A stretch of 64,000 nucleotides of DNA from Triticum aestivum. Taxonomy: Eukaryota; Streptophyta; Magnoliopsida; Poales; Poaceae. Position numbers and translations under genes: made by a program. The first letter of the stretch is position 1. Each line of letters starts with the position of its first letter. This document shows positions 23,631 through 33,987 of this stretch, one piece after another. The stretch lies in the NCBI RefSeq assembly GCF_018294505.1, contig NC_057800.1, forward strand, positions 176,622,113 through 176,686,112. The letters run 5' to 3'. Under the pieces are notes generated by a model that saw only the letters and a program-made list of their open reading frames with translations, was not told where the DNA came from and did not search any database.

Positions 23631-25220
23631 TGATACGTCTCCAACGTATATATAATTTTTGATTGCTCCATGCTATATTATCTACTGTTTTGGACATTAT
23701 TGGGCTTTATTATCCACTTTTATATTATTTTTGGGACTAACCTATTAACAGGAGGCCCAGCCCAAAATTGCTGTTTTTGCCTGTTTTAGGGTTTCGAAGA
23801 AAAGGAATATCAAACGGAGTCCAAACAGAATGAAACCTTCGGGAACATGATTTTCTCAATGAACAAGACCCAGGAGACTTGGACCCTATGCCAAGACCCA
23901 AAAGAGGAGGCCACGAGGTAGGAGGCGCGCCTACCCCCCCCCCCCCCCCAGGCGCGCCCTCCACCCTCGTGGGGCCCCTGTTGCTCCACCGACGTACTCC
24001 TTCCTCCTATATATACCTACGTACCCCCAAACGATCAGAGACGGAGCCAAAAACATAATTCCACCGCCGCAACTTTCTATATCCACGAGATCCCATCTTG
24101 GGGCCTGTTCCGGAGCTCCGCCGGAGGGGGCATCGACCACGGAGGGCTTCTACACCATCACCATAGCCCCTCCGATGAAGTGTGAGTAGTTTACCTCAGA
24201 CCTACGGGTCCATAGTTATTATCTAGATGGCTTCTTCTCTCTTTTTGGATCTCAATACAATGTTCTCCCCCTCTCTTGTGGAGAACTATTCGATGTAATC
24301 TTCTTTTTGCGGTGTGTTTGTTGAGACCGATGAATTGTGGGTTTATGATCAAGTCTATCTATGAACAATATTTGAATCTTCTCTGAATTATTTTATGTAT
24401 GATTGGTTATCTTTGCAAGTCTCTTCGAATTATCAGTTTGATTTGGCCTACTAGATTGATCTTTCTTGCAATGGGAGAAGTGCTTAGCTTTCGGTTCAAT
24501 CTTGCGGTGTCCTTTCCCAGTGACAGTAGGGGCAGCAAAGCACGTATTGTGTTGTTGCCATCGAGGATAACAAGATGGGGTTTTCATCATATTGCATGAG
24601 TTTATCCCTCTACATCATGTCATCTTGCTTAAGGTGTTACTCTGTTTTTAACTTAATACTCTAGATGCATGCTGGATAGCGGTCGATGAGTGGAGTAATA
24701 GTAGTAGATGCAGGCAGGAGTCGGTCTACTTGTCTCGGACGTGATGCCTATATACATGATCATACCTAGATATTCTCATAACTATGCTCAATTTTGTCAA
24801 TTGCTCAACAGTAATTTGTTCACCCACCATAGAATACTTATGCTCCCGAGAGAAGCCACTAGTGAAACCTATGGCCCCCGGGTCTATCTTTATCATATCA
24901 ATCTCCTACTACTTAGTTATTTCCTTTGCTTTTTACTTTGCCTTTATTTTACTTTGCATCTTTATCACAAAAATACCAAAAAAATTATCTTATCATATCT
25001 ATCAGATCTCACTCTCGTAAGTGGCCGTGTAGGGATTGACAACCCCTATTCGCGTTGGTTGCGAGGATTTATTTGTTTTTTGCAGGTATGAGGGACTCGC
25101 GCGTAGCCTCCTACTGGATTGATACCTTGGTTCTCAAAAACTGAGGGAAATACTTACGCTACTTTGCTGAATCATCCCTTCCTCTTCGGGGAAAGCCAAC
25201 GCAGTGCTTAAGAGGTAGCA
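23631..25220 (+). repeat. 5' LTR of I (1590 bp)
   Basis: It runs from TGATACGTCTCC to AGGTAGCA. A TATA run lies at 24009-24016. A run of 16 C at 23934-23949 separates two GGCGCGCC palindromes; the 3' LTR has a shorter run there. The two LTRs differ by several percent by eye, more so in the first third. Confidence 0.92.
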
Positions 25221-25231
25221 AGAAGGATTTC

Positions 25232-25249
25232 TGGCGCCGTTGCTGGGGA
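25232..25249 (+). other. Primer-binding site of I, tRNA-Asp type
   Basis: TGGCGCCGTTGCTGGGGA starts 11 bases after the LTR. It matches the complement of the plant tRNA-Asp 3' end at 17 of 18 positions; element O has the perfect match at 33029. Confidence 0.85.
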
Positions 25250-25464
25250 GGTCTACGCAAAAGTCAATATACCAAGTACCCATCACATACCCTTATCTCC
25301 CGCATTACATTATTTGCCATTTGCCTCTCGTTTTCCTCTCCCCCACTTCACCCTTGCCGTTTTATTCGCCCTCTCTCTCTGTATCCTCCATCTCTTTCTC
25401 TATTTGCCTCTTTTTGCCCGCTTGTTTTTTGTTTGCTTGTGTGTTAGTTTGCTTGATTGTCACG

Positions 25465-27591
25465 ATGGCTCAAGATAATACTAAATTATGTGACTTCACC
25501 AATACCAACAACAATGATTTTATTAGCACACCGATTGCTCCTTTTACCAATGCTAAATCTTGTGAAATTAATACTGCTTTGCTGAATCTTGTCATGAAAG
25601 ATCCGTTTTCCGGCCTTCCTAGTGAAGATGCCGCTACCCATCTAAATAGCTTCGTTGATTTGTGTGATATGCAAAAGAAGAAAGATGTGGATAATGATAT
25701 TGTTAAATTGAAGCTATTTCCTTTTTCACTTAGAGATCGTGCTAAAGCTTGGTTTTCGTCTTTGCCTAAAAATAGTATTGATTCATGGAATAAGTGCAAA
25801 GATGCTTTTATCTCTAAGTATTTTCCTCCCACTAAGATCATCTCTCTTAGAAACGATATTATGAATTTTAAGAAACTTGATCATGAAAATGTTGCACAAG
25901 CTTGGGAGAGAATGAAACTAATGATACGTAATTGCCCTACTCATGGTTTAAATTTGTGGATGATTATACAAAAATTTTATGCCGGATTGAATTTTGCTTC
26001 TAGAAATCTTTTAGATTCGGCCGCGGGAGGCAATTTTATGGAAATAACTTTAGGAGAAGCTACTAAATTTCTAGATAATATTATGGTTAATTTTTCTCAA
26101 TGGCATACGATAGATGGATGAAATTATGAAATAGAAGAAATTAATAAGAGTGTTTCTTCTGATCCTAATGAAAAGGTGCATGCGATAGAAGAAATTAATG
26201 TTTTGAGTGGAAAGATGGATGAAATTATGAAATTATTTGCTAATAAGAGTGTTTCTTCTGATCCTAATGATATGCCCTTGTCTACTTTGATTGAGAATAA
26301 TAATGAATATATGGATGTGAATTTTGTTGGTCGAAACAATTTTGGTAACAATGCATATGGAGGAAATTTCAACCCTAGGCCTTATCCTAGTAATCCCTCT
26401 AATAATTATGGTAATTCCTACAACAATTCATATGGAAATTATAATAATATACCCTCTGATTTTGAATCTAATATTGAAGAATTTATTACTTCGCAAAAGA
26501 ATTTCAATGCTTTGATTGAAGAAAAATTGCTTAAGATTGATGAGTTGGCTAGGAATGTTGATAGAATTTCTCTTGATGTTGATTCTTTGAAACTTAGATC
26601 TATTCCACCTAAGCATGATATCAATGAGTCTCTCAAAGCCATGAGAATTTCCATTGATGAGTGCAAAGAAAGAACCGCTAGGATGCGTGCTAAGAAAGAT
26701 GCCTTTATAAGAGCGTGTTCTTCTAGTTCCTATGAAAATAATGATGAAGATATAAAAGTTATTGATGTGTCCCCTATTAAATCTTTGTTTTGAAATATGA
26801 ATCTTGATGATGATGGGATTGAATGTGATCCACCTTTACCTAGAAGGCGTTCCAAGAATTCGGAATTTTTTGATCTTGATGCTAAAATTGATAAAAGTGG
26901 GATTGAAGAAATTAAAACCCTAGATGTTGCTAAACCCACTATTATGGATTTCAAGGAATTTAACTTTGAAAATATCTCTTTGATTGATTTTATTTCCTTG
27001 TTACAATCTGTGCTAAATTCTCCTCATGCTTACAGTCAAAATAAAGCATTTACTAAACATATCGTTGATGCCTTGATGCAATCTTATGAAGAAAAACTTG
27101 AATTGGAAGTTTCTATCCCTAGAAAACTTTATGATGAGTGGGAACCAACTATTAAAATTAAAATAATAGACCGTGAATGCTATGCTTTATGTGATTTGGG
27201 TGCTAGTGTTTCCACGATTCCAAAGACTTTGTGTGATTTGTTAGGTTTCCGTGATTTTGATGATTGCTCTTTAAACTTGCACCTTGCGGATTCCACTATT
27301 AAGAAACCTATGGGAAGAATTAATGATGTTCTTATTGTTGCAAATAGGAATTATGTGCCCGTAGATTTTATTCTTCTTGACATAGATTGCAATCCTTCAT
27401 GTCCTATTATTCTTGGTAGACCTTTCCTTAGAACGATTGGTGCAATTATTGATATGAAGGAAGGAAATATTAGATTCCAATTTCCATTAAGGAAAGACAT
27501 GGAACAATTTCCTAGAAATAAAATTAAATTACCTTATGAATCTATTATGAGATCCACTTATGTATTGCCTACCAAAGATGGCAATACCTAG
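25465..27591 (+). pseudogene. gag-protease of element I, two in-frame stops
   Basis: ATG at 25465 (MAQDNTKLCDFTN) opens a frame that stays the same to TAG at 27589-27591, 708 codons, broken only by TGA at 26119-26121 and TGA at 26791-26793. gag core: KDPFSGLPSEDAATHLNSF, FPFSLRDRAKAWFSSLP and VAQAWERMKLMIRNCPTHGL. The middle is Asn/Tyr-rich (NNYGNSYNNSYGNYNN), then coiled-coil-like. The C-terminal protease keeps its active site, LCDLGASVSTIP, and CPIILGRPFLRTIGAIID. The first stop sits at a short duplication: GATGGATGAAATTATGAAAT and AATAAGAGTGTTTCTTCTGA occur at 26114-26160 and again at 26215-26265. The rest is well preserved for a dead copy. Confidence 0.88.
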
Positions 27592-30437
27592 ATCTATCCT
27601 TGCTTGTTATGCCTAGCTAGGGGCGTTAAACGATAGTGCTTGTTGTGAGGCAACCCAATTTTATTTTTATTCCTTGCTTTTTGCTCCTGTTTAGTAATAA
27701 ATAATTTATCTAGCCTCTGTTTTTTTTGTGTTTAATTAGTGTTTGTGCCAAGTAGAACTGTTGGGAAGACTTGGGGAAAGTCTTGTTACACTTGCTGTAA
27801 AAAACAGAAACTTTAGCGCTCACGAGAACTACTGCCATTTTTATTTGGAAAGTGATATTTAGTTAATTCTCTTTGAAGATTATTAACAGATAAATTTCTC
27901 ACGTCCATCAATTTATTTTATAATTTTTGGGGTTACAGATCTTGCGCTAGCTATAGATTACTACAGACTATTCTGTTTTTGACAGATTCTGTTTTTTGTG
28001 TGTGTTGTTTGCTTATTTTGATGAATCTATGGGTAGTAAAATAGTTTATAAACCATATAGAAGTTGGAATACAGTAGGCATAACACCAATATAAATAAAT
28101 AATGAGTTTATTACAGTACCTTTAAGTGGTCTTTTGTTTTCTTTCGCTAACGGAGCTCATGAGATTTTCTACTTTGAGTTTTGTGTTGTGAAGTTTTCAA
28201 GTTTCGCGTAAAGATTTGATGGATCATGGAACAAGGAGTGGCAAGAGCCTAAGCTTGGGGATGCCCATGGAACCCCCAAGATAATCTAAGGACACCTAAA
28301 AGCCAAAGCTTGGGGATGCCCCAGAAGGCATCCCCTCTTTCGTCTACTTCTATCGGTAACTTTACTTGGAGCTATATTTTTATTCGCCACGTGGTATGTG
28401 TTTTGCTTGGAGCGTCTTGTATGATTTGAGTCTTTACTTTTTAGTTTAACACAATCATCCTTGCTGTACACACCTTTTGAGAGAGCCATAGATGATTTGG
28501 AAATTGCTATAATACTCTATGTGCTTCACTTATATCTTTTGAGTTGTATAGTTTTGCTCTAGTACTTCACGTATATCTTTTAGAACACGGTGGTGGATTT
28601 GTTTTATAGAAACTATTGATCTCTCATGCTTCACTTAGATTATTTTGAGAGTCTTAAATAGCATGTTAATTTGCTTAAAATCCTAATATGCTAGGTATTC
28701 AAGATTAGTAAAATTTTCTTATGTGTGTTTTGAATACTAAGAAAAGTTTGATGCTTGATGATTGTTTTGAGATATGGAGGTAATAATATCAAAGTCGTGC
28801 TAGTTGAGTAGTTGTGAAATTGAGAAATGCTTGTGTTGAAGTTTGCAATTCCCGTAGCATGCACGTATGGTAAACGTTATGTAACAAATTTGAAACATGA
28901 GGTGTTATTTGATTGTCCTCCTTATGAGTGGTGGTCGGGGACGAGCGATGGTCTTTTCCTACCAATCTATCCCCCTAGGAGCATGCGCGTAGTGCCGAGC
29001 TTTTTGATGACTTGTAGATTTTTGCAATAAGTATGTGAGTTATTTATGACTAATGTTGAGTCCATGGATTATATGCACTCTCACCCTTCCATCCTTGCTA
29101 GCCTCTTCGGTACCGTGCATTGCCCTTTCTCACATTGAGAGTTGGCGCAAACTTCGCCGGTGCATCCAAACCCCGTGATATGATACGCTCTTTCACACAT
29201 AAACCTCCTTATATCTTCCTCAAAACAGCCACCATACCTACCTATTATGGCATTTCCATAGCCATTCCGAGATATATTGCCATGCAACTTTCCACCGTTC
29301 TGTTTATCATGACACGTTCATTATTGTCATATTGCTTAGCATGATCATGTAGTTGACATAGTATTTGTGGCAAAGCCACCATTCATAATTCTTTCATACA
29401 TGTCACTCTTGGTCCATTACATATCCGGTACACCGCCAGAGGCATTCATATAGAGTCATCTTTTGTTCTAGTATCGAGTTGTAACCATTGAGTTGTAAAT
29501 AAATAGAAGTGTGATGATCATCATTTTCTAGAGCATTGTCCCAAGTGAGGAATTATAAAAAAAGGAAAGGCCATAAAAAAATAGAAAGGCCATATAAAAA
29601 AAGAGAAAGGCCATAAAAAAAGAATGTCCAAAAAAATGAGAGAAAAAGAGAGAAGGGTCAATGTTACTATCCTTTGCCACACTTGTGCTTCAAAGTAGCA
29701 CAATAAGCGTGATAGAGAGTCTCTTGTTTTGTCACTTTCATATACTAGTGGGAATTTTCGTTATAGAACTTGGCTTGTATATTCCAACAATGGGCCTCCT
29801 CAAGTGACCTAGGACTTCATGAGCAAGCAAGTTGGATGCACACCCACTTAGTTTCTCTTGTTGAGCTTTCATACATTTATAGCTCTAGTGCATCCGTTGC
29901 ATGGCAATCCCTACTCCTTGCATCAACATCAATCGGTGGGCATCTCCATAGCCCATTGATTAGCCTCGTTGATGTGAGACTTTCTCCTTTTTGTCTTCTC
30001 CACATAACCCCCCTCATTATATTCTATTCCACCCATAGTGCTATGTCCATGGCTCGCGCTCATATATTGCGTGAAAGTTTATAGGTTTGAGATTACTAAA
30101 GTATGAAACAATTGCTTGGCTTGTCATCGGGGTTGTGCATGATGAGAGCATTCTTGTGTGACGAAAATGGAGCATGACTAAACTATATGATTTTGTAGGG
30201 ATGAACTTTCTTTGGCCATGTTATTTTGAGAAGACATAATTGCTTTGTTAGTATGCTTGAAGTATTATTATTTCTATGTCAATATGAACTTTTTTCTTGA
30301 ATCTTTCGGATCTGAATATTCATACCACAATTAAGAAGAATTACATTAAAATTATGCCAAGTAGCACTCCGCATCAAAAATTCTGTTTTTATCATTTACC
30401 TACTCGAGGACGAGCAGGAATTAAGCTTGGGGATGCT
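27592..30437. other. Non-coding internal region of I
   Basis: There is no substantial frame in 2.8 kb. It opens with the block TAGGGGCGTTAAACGATAG, kept at 34090 in O. The phrase GCTTGGGGATGC occurs at 28253, 28308 and 30425, the last just before the 3' LTR where the polypurine tract should be. Large parts align with 34070-36853 of O, so this non-coding DNA is conserved within the group. Around 29560-29660 is an A-rich patch with several AAAGGCCAT phrases. Confidence 0.75.
28312..28335 (+). other. Conserved hairpin in the internal region of I
   Basis: GGGGATGCC (28312-28320) pairs with GGCATCCCC (28327-28335) over nine bases, with loop CCAGAA. The same stem with a different loop occurs in O at 34790-34812. 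Confidence 0.65.
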
Positions 30438-32021
30438 TGATACGTCTCCAACGTATCTATAATCTTTGATTGCTCCATGATATATTATCTACTGTTTTGG
30501 ACATTATTGGGCTTTATTATCCACTTTTTTATTATTTTTGGGACTAACCTATTAACCGGAGGCCTAGCCCAGAATTGTTGTTTTTTGCCTGTTTTAGGGT
30601 TTCGAAGAAAAGGCATATCAAACGGAGTCCAAACGGAATGAAACCTTCGGGAACGTGATTTTCTCAATGAACAAGACCCATGAGCCTTGGACCCTACGTC
30701 AAGACACAAAAGAGGAGGCCACGAGGTAGGGGGTGCGCCAACCCCCCCAGGCGTGCCCTCCACCCTTGTGGGCCCCCTATTGCTCCACCGACGTACTCCT
30801 TCCTTCTATATATATACCTATGTACCCCCAAACGATCAGCGATGGTGCCAAAAACCTAATTCCACCGCCGCAACTTTCTTTATCCATGATATCCCATCTT
30901 GGGGCCTGCTCCGGAGCTCCGCCGGAGGGGACATCGATCACGGAGGGCTTCTACACCAACACCATAGCCCTCCGATGAAGTGTGAGTAGTTTACCTCAGA
31001 CCTACGGGTCCATAGTTATTAGCTAGATGGCTTCTTCTCTCTTTTTGGATCTCAATACAATGTTCTCCCCCTCTCTTGTGGAGAACTATTCGATGTAATC
31101 TTCTTTTTGCGATGTGTTTGTTGAGATAGGTGAATTGTGGGTTTATGATCAAGTCTATCTATGAACAATATTTGAATCTTCTCTGAATTCTTTTATGTAT
31201 GATTGGTTATCTTTGCAAGTCTTTTCGAATTATCATTTTGGTTTGGCCCACTAGATTGATCTTTCTTGCAATGGGAGAAGTGCTTAGCTTTGGGTTCAAT
31301 CTTGCGGTGTCCTTTCCCAGTGACAGTAGGGGCAGCAAGGCACGTATTGTATTGTTGCCATCGAGGATAACAAGATGGGGTTTTCATCATATTGCATGAG
31401 TTTATCCCTCTACATCATGTCATCTTGCTTAAGGCGTTACTCTGTTTTTAACTTAATACTCTAGATGCATGCTGGATAGTGGTCGATGAGTGGAGTAATA
31501 GTAGTAGATGCAGGCAGGAGTCGGTCTACTTGTCTCGGACGTGATGCCTATATACATGATCATACCTAGATATTCTCATAACTATGCTCAATTATGTCAA
31601 TTGCTCAACAGTAATTTGTTCACCCACCGCAGAATACTTATGCTCTCGAGAGAAGCCACTAGTGAAACCTATGGCCACCGGGTCTATCTTTATCATATCA
31701 ATCTCCTACTACTTAGTTATTTCCTTTGCTTTTTTACTTTGCCTTTATTTTACTTTGCATCTTTATCACAAAAATACCAAAAAAATTATCTTATCATATC
31801 TATCAGATCTCACTCTCGTAAGTGGCCGTGTAGGGATTGACAACCCCTATTCGCGTTGGTTGCGAGGATTTATTTGTTTTGTGTAGGTACGAGGGGCTCG
31901 CGCGTAGCCTCCTATTGGATTGATACCTTGGTTCTCAAAAACCGAGGGAAATACTTATGCTACTTTGTTGCATCATCCCTTCCTCTTCGGGGAAAACCAA
32001 CGCAGTGCTCAAGAGGTAGCA
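30438..32021 (+). repeat. 3' LTR of I (1584 bp)
   Basis: It runs from TGATACGTCTCC to AGGTAGCA and is preceded by a purine-rich GCTTGGGGATGCT. The following GGCTT is the right target duplication, after which the LTR of O resumes. Confidence 0.92.
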
Positions 32022-32026
32022 GGCTT

Positions 32027-33017
32027 CTTCTCTCTCTTTGATTCTCAATACAAAGTTCTCCTCGATGTTCTTGGAGATATATTCGATGTAATATTCTTTT
32101 GCGGTGTGTTTGCCGAGATCCGATGAATTGTGGGTTTATGAACAATATTATCTATGAATATTATTTGGTTCTTCTCTGAATTCTTATATGCATGATTTGA
32201 TATCTTTGCAAGTCTCTTCGAATTATTGGTTTAGTTTGGCCTACTAGATTGATCTTTCTTGCAATGGGAGAAGTGCTTAGCTTTGGGTTCAATCTTGCGG
32301 TGTCCTTTCCCAGTGACAGTAGGGGCAGCAAGGCACGTATTGTATTGTTGCCATCGAGGATAACAAGATGGGGTTTTAATCATATTGCTTGAGTTTATCC
32401 CTCTACATCATGTCATCTTGCTTAATGCGTTACTCTGTTCTTATGAACTTCATACTCTAGATGCATGCTGGATAGCGGTCGATGTGTGGAGTAATAGTAG
32501 TAGATGCAGAATCATTTCGTTCTACTTGACATGGACGTGATGCCTATATTCATGATCATTGCCTTAGATATCTTCATAACTATGCGCTTTTCTATCAATT
32601 GCTCGGCAGTAATTTGTTCACCCACCGTAATACATGCTATCTTGAGAGAAGCCACTAGTGAAACCTATGGCCCCTGGGTCTCTTTCTTATTATATTGCAT
32701 CTCTTTTATTTACGTCGCATCTTAGTTACTATTTTGCAATCTTTACTTTCCAATCTGTACAACAAAAATACCAAAAATATTTACTTTACTATCTTTATTA
32801 GATCTCACTTTTGCGAGTGACCGTGAAGGGATTGACAACCCCTTTACCGCGTTCCTTGCAAGGTCCTTGATTGTTTGTGCAGGTACTAGGTGACTTGGGC
32901 ATTGTCTCCTACTGGATTGATACCTTGGTTCTCAAAACCGAGGGAAATACTTACGCTACTTTGCTGCATCACCCTTTCCTCTTCAAGGGAAAACCAATGC
33001 ATGCTCAAGAGGTAGCA
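32027..33017 (+). repeat. 5' LTR of O, second part
   Basis: It continues the LTR of O after the insertion of I (GGCTT at 32022-32026 is the duplicated target). It aligns with 37435-38424 of the 3' LTR and ends GGTAGCA at 33017. Confidence 0.9.
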
Positions 33018-33028
33018 AGAAGGATTTT

Positions 33029-33046
33029 TGGCGCCGTTGCCGGGGA
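33029..33046 (+). other. Primer-binding site of O, tRNA-Asp type
   Basis: TGGCGCCGTTGCCGGGGA is, by recall of the tRNA sequence, a perfect 18-base complement to the 3' end of plant tRNA-Asp(GUC), starting 12 bases after the LTR. Confidence 0.9.
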
Positions 33047-33252
33047 GATCCACGCCAAGTCAAGACATACCAAGTACCCATCATAAACTCTTCTCCCTCG
33101 CATTACATTATGTGCCATTCGCCTCTCGTTTTCCTCTCCTCCACTTCTAAAATGATTTTCAAAAACCTTTGCCTTTTCTTTGCCCCTCTTCCGTTCGTCT
33201 CTTTTCGCTTGCTTCTTGTGCATCCCTGTGTTAGATCATTTGTTTCGCCTTC

Positions 33253-33987
33253 ATGGCTAGTCCTCCTATCATTGTTAATGCTCCCAATAATGAAGTTCTT
33301 AATTTTAAACAAAGGGAGGGAGAAAACTTAAAAGATGCTTGGTATAGAATTTGCAATGCTCAAAATAGATCTACTAGAAAGCAATCTACTTCCGTTCTTC
33401 TTTGCAATTTTTACGTAGGCATCACTCCTTGGAATAGATATGTTCTTGACACCATTAACGGAGGGAATTTCTTGGGAACCCATACTTTTGATTCTTATAA
33501 TGCTATGATAGATTTCTTAGGCCCACCGCCTCTTTTGGTCTATGGTACTATTTTAACTTTGGAACATGTGATGCAAAGGCTTGATATTATTGAAAATAAA
33601 ATTGCCACTGTAGAGTTAATCGAAAATTTGGATAAAAATATCCACAACCAAATTACCCAATATGGATCTAAGGTAGGAGTTACTCTGAAAAATCTTAGGG
33701 AAAAGGAACCAATAGTTAATGAGAAGATAGACCAAGATTCCACTAGAATTGATGAACTCGAAGATATTATTACCAACTTGGGGTCCGCTTTCTCTGCCGT
33801 TAAAAATACCTCAAATCCTGCTCCTACCAAAGTTGCCAAGTTTATCTATGTTCCTAAAAATAAGGGTGAATCTTCTAGTAAGGAAAATGAAGACCTCGAA
33901 TCAATAAGTGTTCACCCCAATTTTTTGATATCATTAAAGAACATTTTGCTACAAATGAATTTCTTGATTTCTTGCCTACGAGTTTGA
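33253..33987 (+). pseudogene. Partial gag of element O
   Basis: A 244-codon frame starts at ATG 33253 (MASPPIIVNAPNNEVLNF). Only the second half of gag is recognisable: ENLKDAWYRICNAQNRST and FYVGITPWNRYVLDTINGG align with VAQAWERMKLMIRNC and the FYAGLNF...GGNF stretch in I. The N-terminal gag core of I is missing. A heptad-like stretch follows (RLDIIENKIATVELIENL). After the stop, 34040-34065 still matches the last codons of the protease of I (CCAAAGATG.CAATACCTAG), so the protease region has been lost by internal deletion. The start codon is in good context and the frame is clean, so a short gag-like protein from a non-autonomous element is possible. Confidence 0.7.

Larger units (their letters stand above)
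23631..32021 (+). mobile_element. Gypsy-like LTR retrotransposon I (inner), flanked by GGCTT
   Basis: It is complete: 5' LTR 23631-25220, primer site, gag-protease, about 2.8 kb of non-coding internal DNA and 3' LTR 30438-32021. TSD GGCTT is at 23626-23630 and 32022-32026. It lies inside the 5' LTR of its relative O in the same orientation. At 8391 bp without RT or integrase it is non-autonomous. LTR start TGATACGTCTCC and end GGTAGCA match O; the group resembles Sabrina/WHAM-type elements by recall. Confidence 0.93.

Noticed and set aside
24393..25091. Frames repeated in LTRs near 24.4-25.1, 31.2-31.9 and 37.9-38.3 kb
   Set aside because: They recur because LTRs recur; no family resemblance and frames shift between copies.
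25240..25464. Extension of the gag of I upstream of ATG 25465
   Set aside because: The frame is open to 25240 but this stretch overlaps the primer site and is Pro/Ser/Leu-rich leader; ATG 25465 fits the gag start.
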